Notes: generated from the sequence alone by a model not told the origin. Counted from the stretch's first letter, positions 8,851-21,249 are shown. The stretch: DNA of 64,000 bases from Ureibacillus endophyticus (GCF_003628435.1 NZ_RBZN01000005.1:52173-116172), one strand, 5' to 3'. Numbers and translations are program-made.

Positions 8851-9795
8851 TTATGGTCGTCTTGCAATAATTGCTACCCAATCTTCCATCATTAATACTT
8901 CCTCAATTACAAATCCTGATTTGATAAGAGCTGATTTTACATCTTCTTTTTTAGCACCGATAATACCCGATGTTACGTATAGCCCACCAGGTTTTACAAT
9001 TGAGAAGGCATCATCTGTGAAAGTCATAATAATTTCAGCAAGGATATTTGCTACTACCACATCAGCTGGATCTGATACAGTTTCTAGTAAATTGCCATGA
9101 AAAACTTCCGCAATATGTTGCACTTTATTTAATTCGATATTTTCTCGAGCTGATTTGACCGCAACTTCATCTAAATCAAGGGCATGAACTTTTTTTGCTC
9201 CTAACATCGCTGCAGCAATCGCTAGAACACCAGAACCAGTACCAACATCGACAACAACATCATCAGGTTTCACGACTTTTTCTAAGGCTTGTAAACACAT
9301 AACTGTCGTTGGATGTGTACCAGTACCAAAAGCCATGCCTGGATCTAGTTCGATCATTAATTCATCCGTGTTAACTGGAGTATAGTCTTCCCAAGTTGGA
9401 ACAATTGTAAAACGCTCCGAAATTTTCACTGGATGATAGTACTGCTTCCAAGCTGTTGCCCAATCTTCTTCATTAACTTCAGTTGTCGTAAAGTTATTTT
9501 CCCCAATATTTATATCAAAATTACTTAGATTTGCGATTGCAAGCTTTATTTCTTCAACTGTTTCAGCTAAAAAACTAGACGCAGGTAAATAAGCTTTTAC
9601 CACTACTCCACTTGTTGGGTAATCATTTGGATTCAATGCATATATTTCTCCAAATTGATCTACCCTCTCTTTTCCTAATTCAGTTGAATCTTCTATGACA
9701 ACACCACTCGCGCCTGCTTCATGTAGAATATTTGAAATAGCCTCAACCGCTTCGTTTGTTGTTAATATAGACAGTTCTGTCCATGTCACTTGCAA
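8851..9795 (-). CDS. prmA: Ribosomal protein L11 methyltransferase
   Basis: PrmA trimethylates lysines of ribosomal protein L11. The 314-residue protein has an N-terminal substrate domain ([13 protein letters not shown], about 25-40) and a Rossmann methyltransferase domain with [13 protein letters not shown] (about 180-192) and the catalytic region [10 protein letters not shown]. The start is TTG 9795, with AGGAGG six to seven bases upstream; the GTG two codons later is less well spaced. It follows dnaJ by 36 bases, the usual Bacillales arrangement, so it may be read with the heat-shock operon. Confidence 0.96.
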   Translation of the reverse strand: MQVTWTELSILTTNEAVEAISNILHEAGASGVVIEDSTELGKERVDQFGEIYALNPNDYPTSGVVVKAYLPASSFLAETVEEIKLAIANLSNFDINIGENNFTTTEVNEEDWATAWKQYYHPVKISERFTIVPTWEDYTPVNTDELMIELDPGMAFGTGTHPTTVMCLQALEKVVKPDDVVVDVGTGSGVLAIAAAMLGAKKVHALDLDEVAVKSARENIELNKVQHIAEVFHGNLLETVSDPADVVVANILAEIIMTFTDDAFSIVKPGGLYVTSGIIGAKKEDVKSALIKSGFVIEEVLMMEDWVAIIARRP

Positions 9796-9831
9796 TCAGC
9801 TCCTCCTAAAATTTGTAATACATTTTGAATC

Positions 9832-10950
9832 TTATTCACCTTTGAATGTTTTTTTAATTTTATCAAATAGTGAACTACTTTGTTCTTCTGGGATATCTCC
9901 GCTTATTTCAGCAAAGTCACGTAATAATTGCTTTTGTTTTTCAGTTAATTTAGTAGGTGTAACAACTTTTACAATGACATATTGGTGTCCTGTACCATAA
10001 CCATGTACATTTTTTACACCTTTATCTTTAATTCGGAATTGTGCACCAGATTGTGTACCTGCTGGAATTTTTAATTTTACTTTCCCATGGACTGTAGGAA
10101 CTTCAATTTCATCACCAAGAGCAGCTTGTGGGAATGTTAGTTTTAATTCGTAATAAATATCATCGCCGTCACGTTCAAAGTATGGATGCTCTTTTACATT
10201 GAAGACAATATATAAGTCACCTGCTGGACCACCGTTAATTCCTGGTTCACCTTGACCAGAAACACGTAATTGTTGGCCATCATCTACACCTGCAGGAATT
10301 GTAACTTTAATTTTCTTACGTTTTTGAACTGTACCTGCACCATGACAAGTTGAACATTTTTCCACAATAATTTTCCCGTTACCACGGCATGTGCTACATG
10401 TGCGTCTGTTTACCATACGGCCGAATGGCGTTTCAACAGTTTGATTAATTTGACCAGTTCCACTACATGTTGTACATGTTTTTGGATTAGTTCCTGGTTT
10501 TGCACCAGATCCTTTACATGTATCACATGTTTCATCTTTTGGAATTTCTATTTCTGTTTGTTTACCGAAGACCGCATCTTCAAATGAAATATTCATGCGA
10601 TATTGTAAGTCATCACCTTTTCTAGGTGCGTTAGGGTCTTGTCGACGACTACCCCCACCAAAGAAGGAACTGAAAATATCTTCAAATCCACCGAATCCAG
10701 AGCCTCCGAAGCCTCCAAAACCACCTTGACTTGGACCTTCATGGCCGAATTGATCATATTGGGCACGTTTGTTTTGATCACTTAATACTTCATACGCTTC
10801 TGCAATTTCTTTAAATTTTTCATCTGCACCAGGTTCTTTATTGATATCAGGATGATATTGTTTTGACAGCTTACGATATGCCTTCTTGATTTCATCTTGG
10901 CTCGCAGTTTTGCTGACACCTAGTACTTCATAATAATCCCGTTTACTCAT
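9832..10950 (-). CDS. dnaJ: Chaperone DnaJ (Hsp40)
   Basis: DnaJ brings unfolded protein to DnaK and stimulates its ATPase. The 372-residue protein has the full type I layout: J domain with HPD at 33-35, Gly/Phe region (about 75-105), four CxxCxGxG zinc repeats ([32 protein letters not shown], about 140-205) and the substrate-binding C-terminal domains. It lies 230 bases after dnaK with a strong hairpin between, so DnaJ is probably made in lower amounts than DnaK. Confidence 0.98.
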   Translation of the reverse strand: MSKRDYYEVLGVSKTASQDEIKKAYRKLSKQYHPDINKEPGADEKFKEIAEAYEVLSDQNKRAQYDQFGHEGPSQGGFGGFGGSGFGGFEDIFSSFFGGGSRRQDPNAPRKGDDLQYRMNISFEDAVFGKQTEIEIPKDETCDTCKGSGAKPGTNPKTCTTCSGTGQINQTVETPFGRMVNRRTCSTCRGNGKIIVEKCSTCHGAGTVQKRKKIKVTIPAGVDDGQQLRVSGQGEPGINGGPAGDLYIVFNVKEHPYFERDGDDIYYELKLTFPQAALGDEIEVPTVHGKVKLKIPAGTQSGAQFRIKDKGVKNVHGYGTGHQYVIVKVVTPTKLTEKQKQLLRDFAEISGDIPEEQSSSLFDKIKKTFKGE

Positions 10951-11015
10951 ACCTCACACTCCGCTCTATTACATAACCAATATTGTATCATAGAATATAC
11001 TTCATCTGTGCAATG

Positions 11016-11050
11016 AAAAAGTCAAAGACAAATTCGGTCTTTGACTTTTT
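11016..11050 (-). terminator. Hairpin between dnaK and dnaJ
   Basis: A perfect 14-base stem AAAAAGTCAAAGAC / GTCTTTGACTTTTT closes on a seven-base loop. Being symmetrical with A/T ends, it can terminate on either strand; here it should attenuate dnaK transcription before dnaJ. A second, looser palindrome (ACTAGTC at 11100-11106 with GACTAGT at 11154-11160) follows dnaK directly. Confidence 0.8.
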
Positions 11051-11180
11051 ACTTTCCTAATTTATACGAATAATCATTGTATTGCTACTATGGTTAGCTA
11101 CTAGTCATTCTACTTCGTCAGTAAGTGCTGCAAACAACACTTCTAATATTCGAGACTAGTCGCTTTTAGCACATTCGTGA

Positions 11181-13034
<1,854 letters not shown>

Positions 13035-13076
13035 CTATTATTAAAAAAACAACTAAGTTATTTTCTAAAATTACTA

Positions 13077-13661
13077 TTATTCATTTACTGAAACCATTGA
13101 AGGTCGCAGTACACGATCTTTTAATTTATAACCTTTTTGAAGCTCACGAAGTACAATTCCAGATTCTTTTTCTGAATCTGCTTCCTGCATAACAGCTTGG
13201 TGTACTGTAGGATCAAAGACTTGACCTTCAGCTGGAATAACCTCCAAGCCTTCTTGTTTTGTAGCTTCAATAAATGTTTTATAAACCATTTCAATTCCTT
13301 TATATAAAGCTTGAGCATCATCAGAACTTACTTCTACTTGTAATGCACGTTCGAAGTTATCGATTACCGGCAATAGATCTGTTAAAAGCTTTTGAGCGCG
13401 ATATTTTTCCGCTGCTTCGCGATCTAATTGTGTTCTTCGACGTAAGTTATCAAAATCAGCTCTGAGGCGAAGGAAACGATTTTCTTCTTCTTCTAATTTT
13501 GCTTTCAATTCAGCCACTTCTGCACTAAGTTTTTCTTCAGCAGTCAGTTCTACCTCATTTGTTTGCTCATCTTGTGCATTGTTCTCATTATTTAATTCTG
13601 TTTCAGTAGTTTGAGAAATTTGCTGCTCTTGCTGCTCTTTGTTTTCTGTCGTTTCAGACAC
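13077..13661 (-). CDS. grpE: Nucleotide exchange factor GrpE
   Basis: GrpE releases ADP from DnaK. I start at GTG 13661, which has AAGGAGG eight bases upstream, so the product is 194 residues; twenty upstream in-frame codons lie inside hrcA. The acidic, Gln/Glu-rich N-terminus (1-55) and long coiled coil (about 55-110, with [13 protein letters not shown]) lead to the C-terminal beta domain ending near [18 protein letters not shown], as in other GrpE proteins. The hrcA stop codon overlaps this Shine-Dalgarno, so the two genes are coupled. Confidence 0.97.
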   Translation of the reverse strand: MSETTENKEQQEQQISQTTETELNNENNAQDEQTNEVELTAEEKLSAEVAELKAKLEEEENRFLRLRADFDNLRRRTQLDREAAEKYRAQKLLTDLLPVIDNFERALQVEVSSDDAQALYKGIEMVYKTFIEATKQEGLEVIPAEGQVFDPTVHQAVMQEADSEKESGIVLRELQKGYKLKDRVLRPSMVSVNE

Positions 13662-13674
13662 CTGTATATCCTCC

Positions 13675-14709
13675 TTATAACCCATCATTAAGTTTATTTG
13701 AAAGTACACGAGATAGCCCATTACGCATAACGTCTAGTAATGTAATAACACGCTGATAATCCATTCGAGTTGGACCAATGATTGCAATGGATCCTTCTTG
13801 ATCTTTGCCAACAGAATAACTTGCGGTAATGACGCTTAAATCGTCCATTGCTAAGTGATTATTTTCAGAACCAATTCGAATATGAATACCTGAATTACTC
13901 GGTTGGAATAGTGAAATCACTTGACTTTCCTTATCCATTAACTCCATTAGTGCGCGGACTTTATTTAAATCGTGAAACTCGGGTTGATTTAACATATTAG
14001 TTTTACCGCCAAAGTAAATTTTGTTTTCATTTTGAACGGCAGTAACATTTTTTAAAGATTGGAAAATTGCATCTGCTGTATGAATATGTTGTTTTAATAC
14101 TTCAAATGTCTCCAATTCTAGTTTGGATTGTAGCTCTAATAATGGAACACCAACTAAACGTTCGTTTAAGATATTAACTGTTTTTTCAATATCTGATGGA
14201 TTAAATCCTTCTGGTAACGTGATTGTACGGTTTTCAACGTGACCATTATCCGTGACGATAATTGCTACAGCAGTGTCTCTAGATAAAGGTACAATTTGAA
14301 ACCTTTTTACTCGATGCTTCCCAACATTTGGTCCAAGTAAAATCGTTGTATATGAAGTTAAATCAGACAAAATGTTAGCAGATTCACGAATTACTTGTTC
14401 CATTTCTACAATTTGACTTTTAAAAATTGATTGAATTAAACCAATATCTTCAAAGGACATTGATTTGGGTTGTAACAAGTGGTCAACATAAAAACGATAT
14501 CCTTTTTCAGATGGGACACGACCAGAAGAAGTGTGGGTTTTTTCTAAATAACCTAACTCCTCTAAATCCGCCATCTCGTTGCGAATTGTCGCAGGACTAA
14601 AAGGAATCCATTCTTTTTTTGAAATTTGACGTGACCCTACTGGCTGAGCTGAAATAACAAAATCATCAACGATTACCTGCAATATTTGTAATTGTCGATT
14701 TGTTAACAT
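13675..14709 (-). CDS. hrcA: Heat-inducible transcription repressor HrcA
   Basis: HrcA binds CIRCE and represses the class I heat-shock genes; GroEL keeps it active. The 344-residue protein has the N-terminal winged helix ([35 protein letters not shown], about 8-60), a GAF-like middle part and the conserved C-terminal [16 protein letters not shown]. Length is standard. It is the first gene of the operon and its own start codon is 13 bases from a perfect CIRCE, so it regulates itself. Confidence 0.98.
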   Translation of the reverse strand: MLTNRQLQILQVIVDDFVISAQPVGSRQISKKEWIPFSPATIRNEMADLEELGYLEKTHTSSGRVPSEKGYRFYVDHLLQPKSMSFEDIGLIQSIFKSQIVEMEQVIRESANILSDLTSYTTILLGPNVGKHRVKRFQIVPLSRDTAVAIIVTDNGHVENRTITLPEGFNPSDIEKTVNILNERLVGVPLLELQSKLELETFEVLKQHIHTADAIFQSLKNVTAVQNENKIYFGGKTNMLNQPEFHDLNKVRALMELMDKESQVISLFQPSNSGIHIRIGSENNHLAMDDLSVITASYSVGKDQEGSIAIIGPTRMDYQRVITLLDVMRNGLSRVLSNKLNDGL

Positions 14710-14722
14710 GTCTTCACCTCTG

Positions 14723-14749
14723 TTAGCACTCGTTTATTCAGAGTGCTAA
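14723..14749 (-). promoter_or_regulatory. CIRCE operator (HrcA binding site)
   Basis: TTAGCACTC, nine bases, GAGTGCTAA: a perfect CIRCE inverted repeat. It lies between the promoter and the hrcA Shine-Dalgarno, so it can block transcription and shape the leader RNA. Confidence 0.98.
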
Positions 14750-14759
14750 TACTTATTTT

Positions 14760-14788
14760 AAATTATCAAATCTCTAAAATTATGTCAA
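14760..14788 (-). promoter_or_regulatory. Sigma-A promoter of the hrcA operon
   Basis: The minus strand has TTGACA (14783-14788), 17 bases, then TAATTT (14760-14765). Transcription would start at or just before the CIRCE, the normal arrangement for HrcA repression. Confidence 0.8.
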
Positions 14789-14805
14789 CGAAAACAACCT
14801 TAATC

Positions 14806-15945
14806 TTAAAGTAAAAATTGCTGAAACACTTCATTACCAATAAAACGACCTTTTCTTGATAACCTGACAAACCGTCCATCATCAATCAATAAACCATTAT
14901 TCACTAATTGCTGAATTGTATCAACGAATAAACTTTTTAAAGGAGTACCGAATTTCCTTTCAAACTCATCAAATGAAACACCTTCATTTTTCCTTAAACC
15001 TAAAAACATCTGTTCCTCAATCATTTCTTCCTTGGTTACTTTATGAGTACTTAATAATGGACGACTCGAATCATTAATTGAAGAAATGTATTTTTTAATC
15101 GGTCCAATGTTTGAATACCGATCTCCATTTAAATAACCATGGGCCCCAGCTCCGAATCCTGCATATTCATCATTATCCCAATAAATTTTATTATGTGTAG
15201 ATTGGTAACCATCTAACGCAAAATTACTAATTTCATACTGTTTAAGGCCATTCTGTTCCATTTTATTCATTAGTAGATCATACATATCCGCCTCTAATTC
15301 TTCTGTTGGTAGATTTAACTTTCCTTTAGCATAGCGAATATAAAAAATCGTCTTTGGTTCAACAATTAAAGAATATGCTGAATAATGTGGGAGTTTTAAT
15401 TGGAAAGCTTTATTTAAAGTGTCTTCCCACTGTTCCATTGTTTGACCAGGTAACCCATACATTAGATCGATACTAATATTTTCAAAACCAACTGCTTTAG
15501 CGTGCTCTATCGTTTCATAAACATGTTCATTTGAATGAGTTCTACCTAATTTTTTTAATAATTGTTCATCAAAGGATTGAACTCCCATGCTTAATCGATT
15601 AACTCCACCACTTTTTAAAGCTTTTAATTTATCAATAGTCAATTCATCAGGATTTGCTTCAGAACTGAATTCAATTACCTTATTTGTTGGCAAGTATTTA
15701 GCAATTAAATCTAGTAGACGTTTGATTTGTTCTGCTGATAAAGCAGTTGGCGTTCCTCCACCTAAGAAAATTGTTTCGATGTTATCAAATTTCCCCGGCA
15801 TCTGTTGAACGACCAATTCCATTTCTTTTCCGACTGCTTCAATATATTCATCGACTGGCTGATTTTTAAAGAATACTTTATTAAAATCACAGTAATTACA
15901 AATTTGATGACAGAAAGGAATATGTATATAGACACCGCGCGCCAT
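14806..15945 (-). CDS. hemW: Radical-SAM heme chaperone HemW
   Basis: HemW is related to oxygen-independent coproporphyrinogen oxidase but acts in heme delivery. The 379-residue protein has the cluster motif CHQICNYCDF (about 12-21), which is the HemW form, then GGGTPTAL, NPDEL and the HemW-type motif HNKIYWDNDEYAGFGAGAHG (about 246-265). It lacks the extra N-terminal cysteine of true HemN. Placed just upstream of the hrcA operon and downstream of lepA, it follows the B. subtilis order. Confidence 0.95.
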   Translation of the reverse strand: MARGVYIHIPFCHQICNYCDFNKVFFKNQPVDEYIEAVGKEMELVVQQMPGKFDNIETIFLGGGTPTALSAEQIKRLLDLIAKYLPTNKVIEFSSEANPDELTIDKLKALKSGGVNRLSMGVQSFDEQLLKKLGRTHSNEHVYETIEHAKAVGFENISIDLMYGLPGQTMEQWEDTLNKAFQLKLPHYSAYSLIVEPKTIFYIRYAKGKLNLPTEELEADMYDLLMNKMEQNGLKQYEISNFALDGYQSTHNKIYWDNDEYAGFGAGAHGYLNGDRYSNIGPIKKYISSINDSSRPLLSTHKVTKEEMIEEQMFLGLRKNEGVSFDEFERKFGTPLKSLFVDTIQQLVNNGLLIDDGRFVRLSRKGRFIGNEVFQQFLL

Positions 15946-16151
15946 TTGTTTCCCTTCTTTCCTTAATTTCTAGTGCTAACCTTTATTGTACCCTTAGACT
16001 ATAAAAATTCAATTTAATCGCACATAAAATAACAAAATACAACATTTAACTGTAGAAAACTATAGTACTTCACTGATTCTAAATGGGTAACTTTTTTAAA
16101 AAGTTCATCCTTATTGGTAGTGTAACAGCACTATATAACTTGTCCTAATCA

Positions 16152-16189
16152 AAAAAGCCCCAATAATTTGCTTATAGGCAAACTTGGGG
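16152..16189 (-). terminator. Terminator after the 107-residue gene
   Basis: The stem CCCCAAGTTTGC / GCAAATTATTGGGG with loop CTATAA is followed on the minus strand by CTTTTTT. It lies ten bases after the stop codon at 16200. Confidence 0.85.
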
Positions 16190-16199
16190 ACATTTCAAA

Positions 16200-16523
16200 T
16201 TAAATCGCATATGCAACTTGTTCACTGTGAAGTTTATGTAATAATTCAACTGCGCTTATTGTAGAAAATTTTTCTGAAAAATCTAGTGCTTCATTTTGTG
16301 TTTTAAAAGTAAATGAGCCTAATTCTTTTTCAATATTAAATTTATCGTTATCTAATTTTATTAAATATACACGGATTCTAGGACGATATGGTTTTTCAAG
16401 ATTAATATTATCACTTGCAATTAATGTGCCAAATGTCGGATTTTTCTCATTAATTATTGTGTTAATTACAACCAAATCATCTAGTTCAAACCAACTTGGA
16501 ATATTGACTACTACGTTACTCAT
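16200..16523 (-). CDS. Conserved-looking protein of unknown function
   Basis: I do not recognise this 107-residue protein. It is soluble, with no signal or membrane segment, slightly acidic and with alternating hydrophobic residues (VVVNIPSWFELDDLVVINTIINE, then RPRIRVYLIKLDNDKF), suggesting a small alpha/beta fold. The ATG follows GGGAGGAGTT. It has its own terminator and stands alone between lepA and hemW, where B. subtilis has no counterpart. The clean ribosome site, terminator and codon use support a real gene. Confidence 0.7.
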   Translation of the reverse strand: MSNVVVNIPSWFELDDLVVINTIINEKNPTFGTLIASDNINLEKPYRPRIRVYLIKLDNDKFNIEKELGSFTFKTQNEALDFSEKFSTISAVELLHKLHSEQVAYAI

Positions 16524-16683
16524 TGTTCATAACTCCTCCCTGTTGTTCTTCACATGAAGCTAAACACCCATAAATATCCATTTTCCAGATATTCACTCAC
16601 CTTCCACTAATAATATTGTACTATATTTGTTTAGGTTGAGGGAAGGAATTTTTGAAATATTCCACCAATTCAAAATTTCTATT

Positions 16684-16714
16684 TTAAAAAAACCGCCACA
16701 TTTTCGTGACGGTT
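16684..16714 (-). terminator. Terminator after lepA
   Basis: The stem AACCGTCAC / GTGGCGGTT with loop GAAAAT is followed on the minus strand by seven T residues. It begins eight bases after the lepA stop. Confidence 0.9.
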
Positions 16715-16721
16715 CCATTTT

Positions 16722-18554
16722 TTACTTTTTATTCGTGTCATCCATTTTCAACACAGCCATGAATGCTTCTTGTGGTACTTCTACAGAACCAACTTGCTTC
16801 ATACGTTTTTTACCTTCTTTTTGTTTATCAAGAAGTTTACGTTTACGCGAAATGTCACCACCGTAACATTTTGCTAATACGTTTTTACGTATTGCTTTAA
16901 TTGTTGAACGAGCAATAATTTTTTGACCAACAGCCGCTTGAACTGGGACTTCAAATTGTTGACGTGGGATTAGCTCCTTCAATTTCTCTACGATTACTTT
17001 TCCTCGTTCATAAGCAAAGTCACGGTGTACGATAAAGCTTAATGCATCGACTTGTTCACCGTTAAGTAGAATATCCATTTTACTTAACTTAGAAGGCTTG
17101 TACCCTGCTAATTCATAATCGAAGGATGCATAACCTTTTGTATTTGATTTTAAATAATCGAAGAAGTCATATACGATTTCCGCTAACGGCATATCATATT
17201 GAATGCTTACACGCGTTGAATCAATATAGTCCATACCGATGAAATTACCACGCTTTAATTGACAAAGTTCCATAACAGCACCAACAAAATCGTTTGGTAC
17301 CATAATTGTCGCTTTTACATAAGGTTCTTCAATGCGATCAATTTTTTGTGGGTCTGGCATCATAGATGGGTTATCGATTTTAATTGATGTTCCATCTGTT
17401 AAGAATACTTCATAAATTACGGATGGAGCTGTCGTAATTAAATCAATGTTAAATTCACGTTCAATACGCTCTTGAATGATTTCCATGTGTAATAATCCTA
17501 AAAAACCACAACGGAAACCAAAGCCTAATGCTTGTGAAGTTTCTGGTTCATATTGTAATGCTGAGTCATTTAACTCCAATTTTTCTAGTGCCTCACGTAA
17601 GTCATTGTAACGTGCTGTATCAATCGGATATAGACCACAATATACCATTGGATTTAATTTACGGTATCCTGGTAACGGTGCTGCAGCAGGATTAGTTGCA
17701 GATGTTACTGTGTCCCCTACACGTGTATCTCCTACATTTTTAATAGATGCAGTTAAATAACCAACATCCCCAACAGTTAATTCTGTTTGAGGTACAGCTT
17801 TTGGTGTGTGGATACCCACTTCAACAACTTCAAACTCTGCACCTGTTGCCATCATACGAATTGTATCGCCTGGTTTTACAGTACCATTTACAATACGTAT
17901 AGAAATAATTACACCTTTATAAGGGTCATATAAAGAGTCGAAAATTAGTGCTTGCAATGGTGCATCTGGATCCCCACTTGGCGCAGGAACTTTTTCAACA
18001 ATTTGTTCTAAAATTTCTTCTATACCGATACCTGCTTTTGCAGAAGCTAAAACTGCTTCTGAAGCGTCTAGCCCAATCACATCTTCTATTTCTTGGCGTA
18101 CACGTTCAGGATCAGCAGCAGGTAAATCAATTTTATTAATAACAGGTAAAATTTCTAAATCATTATCTAATGCAAGGTAAACATTCGCTAATGTTTGAGC
18201 CTCGATTCCTTGAGCAGCATCAACTACTAATATTGCACCTTCACATGCTGCTAATGAACGAGATACTTCATAAGTAAAATCGACGTGTCCTGGTGTGTCG
18301 ATTAGATGGAATGTATATGTTTCGCCATCTTTTGCTTTGTACTTTAATTGTACGGCATTTAATTTAATTGTAATTCCTCGTTCACGCTCTAAATCCATCG
18401 AGTCCAATAATTGAGCTTTCATTTCACGTTGCGTAACCGATTTTGTCTGCTCTAAAATACGGTCAGCTAAAGTAGATTTACCGTGATCGATATGTGCAAT
18501 TATAGAAAAATTTCGTATGTTTTCTTGGCGTTTTAAACGTTCTTCCCGATTCAT
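16722..18554 (-). CDS. lepA: Elongation factor 4 (LepA)
   Basis: LepA is a ribosome-binding GTPase of the EF-G class. The product of about 610 residues has all G motifs: AHIDHGKST (about 17-25), the GITIK region, DTPGH, NKIDLP and the SAK motif ([12 protein letters not shown]), then domains II and III and the LepA-specific C-terminal part with [14 protein letters not shown] start at ATG 18554 after GGGAGTGG; an in-frame TTG seven codons earlier also has a GGAGG and cannot be excluded. B. subtilis yqxA, normally upstream, is missing. Confidence 0.97.
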   Translation of the reverse strand: MNREERLKRQENIRNFSIIAHIDHGKSTLADRILEQTKSVTQREMKAQLLDSMDLERERGITIKLNAVQLKYKAKDGETYTFHLIDTPGHVDFTYEVSRSLAACEGAILVVDAAQGIEAQTLANVYLALDNDLEILPVINKIDLPAADPERVRQEIEDVIGLDASEAVLASAKAGIGIEEILEQIVEKVPAPSGDPDAPLQALIFDSLYDPYKGVIISIRIVNGTVKPGDTIRMMATGAEFEVVEVGIHTPKAVPQTELTVGDVGYLTASIKNVGDTRVGDTVTSATNPAAAPLPGYRKLNPMVYCGLYPIDTARYNDLREALEKLELNDSALQYEPETSQALGFGFRCGFLGLLHMEIIQERIEREFNIDLITTAPSVIYEVFLTDGTSIKIDNPSMMPDPQKIDRIEEPYVKATIMVPNDFVGAVMELCQLKRGNFIGMDYIDSTRVSIQYDMPLAEIVYDFFDYLKSNTKGYASFDYELAGYKPSKLSKMDILLNGEQVDALSFIVHRDFAYERGKVIVEKLKELIPRQQFEVPVQAAVGQKIIARSTIKAIRKNVLAKCYGGDISRKRKLLDKQKEGKKRMKQVGSVEVPQEAFMAVLKMDDTNKK

Positions 18555-18822
18555 GTTATGTCCACTCCCAATCAAATACGCCTCCCGCGCTTATTCTACA
18601 TACTTGTAGAAATAATGCCTGTAAATACAATCTTAGGCATGCGCTGGAGGCTTTAACCTTTATCAGTATAAATTTTACTAATAAATTATTTTAGAAACTT
18701 TCTTGTGAGAAAGTTTTTATTACTATTTTAAAAAAGGCTAAACTAATTTGAATTATAGCAGTGAGACATAACCTTTAGCAATGTTGAGTGAGAAAAAAAT
18801 TTACAAACAAATAAATACACAG

Positions 18823-19707
18823 TTATTTTTTAGCTATTTGCTGATTGACGAAAGATTTTGAGATTGCCTGTGCCAAAACAGCAATTGTTCGATATACTTC
18901 ATCTTCTGTGTTATCAATACCACCAATTTCGATTAAAAGCAGGGATTTAGATAAGTCTTGATTATAAACCCCGTCTACTCCGGCACCTTTCTTTTCGATA
19001 ATGCCTCTTGATAGATTCGGAACGATTTTATTTAATGTTTGACTCAGAGTATTTGCATAAGAAAGGTTTGACTTATAATTTGGATTTTCCGCACCAATAA
19101 CAAAGGCTACCTTAGCATACTTCACCTTATTATGCGTAATAGTGGATTTATCAGCACCTGTTGCATCCCTATGAATATCTAATATGAGGTCATAACTATT
19201 TTGTTCCAATTCCTTACTAATATAAGGTCGAACTGTTTTGTATGCTGATGCCATTGTCACGCCCTTTTGTTTCATTACTGACATAACATCAACATCAAGA
19301 GTCTTTGCATTAAGCCCGTTTAGCCGAAAATAATCTTCCATCACTTGGGACATGGTAAACAAATTTGTTTGATCATCATAAACAGCTACCTTGCCCTTTT
19401 CGGTTTTTACAAATGGCTTATAGGTTTCATGAGAATGCGTAAATACAAATAATACATCAAAAGAATCTACTGAAGGGGTAACGTCTGTTTCCGTTTGGGT
19501 TTGCTCCTCGGGTGTAATCTCTACAGGTGTGTCTGTTGGAGAAGCTTCTTGTGTACTAACATCCGCTGATGCAAAGACGACTTGCTTTTCTTCAACTTGA
19601 GGAGGTTCATATTTTTCGTTGTTTGGAAAAGGCAATAGTCCTGCAATGATGGGTAACATAAAAAAGAAGAATAAAAAAACTGCTAGAACTTGAACTTTTT
19701 TTAACAT
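18823..19707 (-). CDS. spoIIP: Stage II sporulation protein P
   Basis: SpoIIP is the peptidoglycan amidase and endopeptidase of the DMP complex that drives engulfment of the forespore. The 294-residue protein starts with one membrane anchor (about 7-27, VLAVFLFFFFMLPIIAGLL), then a Thr/Glu/Pro-rich linker and the catalytic domain with THSHETY, DIHRDA and IEIGGIDN, where the zinc-binding and catalytic residues lie. It is shorter than the B. subtilis protein (about 400) mostly in the linker. ATG 19707 has AAGGAG eight bases upstream; that site is part of an inverted repeat. It follows gpr by 48 bases. Confidence 0.95.
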   Translation of the reverse strand: MLKKVQVLAVFLFFFFMLPIIAGLLPFPNNEKYEPPQVEEKQVVFASADVSTQEASPTDTPVEITPEEQTQTETDVTPSVDSFDVLFVFTHSHETYKPFVKTEKGKVAVYDDQTNLFTMSQVMEDYFRLNGLNAKTLDVDVMSVMKQKGVTMASAYKTVRPYISKELEQNSYDLILDIHRDATGADKSTITHNKVKYAKVAFVIGAENPNYKSNLSYANTLSQTLNKIVPNLSRGIIEKKGAGVDGVYNQDLSKSLLLIEIGGIDNTEDEVYRTIAVLAQAISKSFVNQQIAKK

Positions 19708-19708
19708 G

Positions 19709-19749
19709 ACATCCTCTCCTTCCACTACATTATGGAGAGAAGAGGATGT
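19709..19749 (-). promoter_or_regulatory. Inverted repeat covering the spoIIP ribosome site
   Basis: ACATCCTCT (19709-19717) pairs perfectly with AGAGGATGT (19741-19749), and GG/CC bases inside can extend the stem. In the gpr-spoIIP RNA this hairpin would hide part of the AAGGAG of spoIIP. There is no T-run after it, so it is not a normal terminator. A role in translation is inference. Confidence 0.4.
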
Positions 19750-19755
19750 TTAGAA

Positions 19756-20793
19756 CTACTTTGATTTTTTAACTTTTTGATCCAACCAACTAAATAAACA
19801 TTTACTAATTAATAGAGAATATTTAGTAATCCATACGTCTACTTCTTTAGGAGTTACAATCAATCTTTCAGGATGAGATGCAAAAGCTTCTTCAAATAAT
19901 TGAAGTCGATCATTTGTAGACCATGTAGACCATTCACCAAAAATAGGTTTAATTAAATCTAAATTTACTTGAGCATTTGGGTCTGGAGTCCATGAGCGAA
20001 CAGACAATTTACCAGAAGGCTTATTTTTTTCCTCAATTCTTGCAGCTATGGATCTAAATACATGGTCAATTGCATCAGCAATAATGACTGTCGCATCAAC
20101 TACAGTAGGAACACCAATCGCTGTTACAGGTACTCCCATTACTTCCTTTGAAACTTCTGTTCGTTGATTCCCTACCCCTGAACCTGGATGGATACCAGTG
20201 TCTGTAATTTGAATCGTTTTACATAACCTTGAGCTACCTCTTGTTGCTAAAGCATCGATTACCAGAACAAGGGATGGTTTTATTTTTTCTGTTAAGGCAA
20301 GAATAAAATCACTTGTTTCAAAACCAGTTTGACCAGTTACTCCAGGTGCGTACATAACGAAATGGTCACTAGGATTTTCCGAATGCTCCGTTTGCATCGC
20401 ATCAATAGCAAATGGCCCAACTGCATCAGGTGTAATTGTCTTATTACCAAGACCTACAACAAGAATTTTACTATCTTGTTTAATTTCAATATCTTTATGG
20501 ATATCATCTAAATATTTTGTGAAGGCTTTTTCTAATTGTTCAAAACCATTTTGGTCATCTATTGTTAAAGTCGGAACAGAGAGCGTAATATATTTCCCTT
20601 CTTTTTTACCAATTTGCTCCTGCCCTATTTTATCTACATTAACTCTAGTTATTTTGACTCGACCTTCGTTAAATTCCTCAATATTGACACCGCTCGATTG
20701 TTGTAATCTTTCCTTCTGTTGCTTGGTCTGATGCTCAACTACCTCTTTAGATTCATCAATTAAATCGGTTCTGCTCCAGTTAACTTCTATCAT
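19756..20793 (-). CDS. gpr: Germination protease GPR
   Basis: GPR is the aspartic-type endopeptidase that degrades small acid-soluble spore proteins at germination; it is made in the forespore as a zymogen and self-cleaves. The 345-residue product has the propeptide-like N-terminus (MIEVNWSRTDLIDES), then KILVVGLGNKTITPDAVGP (about 108-126), VIDALATRG and GIHPGSGVGNQR, all typical. GAGGTG precedes the ATG. I could not find a convincing sigma-G promoter upstream. It is followed by spoIIP as in B. subtilis. Confidence 0.97.
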   Translation of the reverse strand: MIEVNWSRTDLIDESKEVVEHQTKQQKERLQQSSGVNIEEFNEGRVKITRVNVDKIGQEQIGKKEGKYITLSVPTLTIDDQNGFEQLEKAFTKYLDDIHKDIEIKQDSKILVVGLGNKTITPDAVGPFAIDAMQTEHSENPSDHFVMYAPGVTGQTGFETSDFILALTEKIKPSLVLVIDALATRGSSRLCKTIQITDTGIHPGSGVGNQRTEVSKEVMGVPVTAIGVPTVVDATVIIADAIDHVFRSIAARIEEKNKPSGKLSVRSWTPDPNAQVNLDLIKPIFGEWSTWSTNDRLQLFEEAFASHPERLIVTPKEVDVWITKYSLLISKCLFSWLDQKVKKSK

Positions 20794-20855
20794 TATTAAT
20801 CACCTCATAAATATGTTGGTCAAACTGTCAAGTAAATATTCTTTGCATTTATGTA

Positions 20856-20884
20856 TTGCAATTATTCTCATGGTTTGGTAGAAT
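20856..20884 (+). promoter_or_regulatory. Sigma-A promoter of rpsT
   Basis: TTGCAA (20856-20861), 17 bases, then TAGAAT (20879-20884). It gives a leader of about 65 bases before rpsT. Confidence 0.65.
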
Positions 20885-20957
20885 GATTTTTGTTGTATTG
20901 ACAAACGCAATAGTTGAGAAGATACTCATCTCGTACCTTATTTAGGAGGTGAAAGAT

Positions 20958-21209
20958 ATGCCAAACATTAAATCTGCAATTAAACGTGTTAAAGTTGCTG
21001 AAAAAGCAAACGTTGCTAACTCTCAAGCAAAATCTGCAATGCGTACTACAGTGAAAAAAGCTGAACAAGCTATCGCTACAGGCGCTGATAACGCTAAAGA
21101 ATTAGTTGTAGCAGCTTCTAAAGCTCTTGACACAGCAGCTTCTAAAGGTCTTATCCACAAAAATGCAGCTGCTCGTAAAAAATCACGTCTAGCTAAAAAA
21201 GCTAACTAA
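20958..21209 (+). CDS. rpsT: 30S ribosomal protein S20
   Basis: S20 binds 16S rRNA early in 30S assembly. The 83-residue product begins [12 protein letters not shown] and is almost entirely helical and rich in Ala and Lys, as usual. AGGAGGTG is placed correctly for ATG 20958, so the three in-frame codons before it are not used. It is one of the few plus-strand genes in this part, has its own promoter and terminator, and diverges from gpr as in B. subtilis. Confidence 0.98.
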   Translation: MPNIKSAIKRVKVAEKANVANSQAKSAMRTTVKKAEQAIATGADNAKELVVAASKALDTAASKGLIHKNAAARKKSRLAKKAN

Positions 21210-21219
21210 TGAAACTGCG

Positions 21220-21249
21220 AAGATCAATTCTCTTATGGGAATTGATCTT
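21220..21249 (+). terminator. Terminator after rpsT
   Basis: A perfect 11-base stem AAGATCAATTC / GAATTGATCTT with an eight-base loop is followed by TTTTCATTT on the plus strand. Confidence 0.9.

Noticed and set aside
18695..18716. Terminator for spoIIP at AAACTTTCT/AGAAAGTTT
   Set aside because: The stem is good, but it lies over 100 bases after the stop and the minus strand has no clear T-run; left out of the features.
20794..20860. Sigma-G promoter before gpr
   Set aside because: No pair fits TGAATR/CATANTA with 17-18 spacing well; the best candidates mismatch in both boxes.
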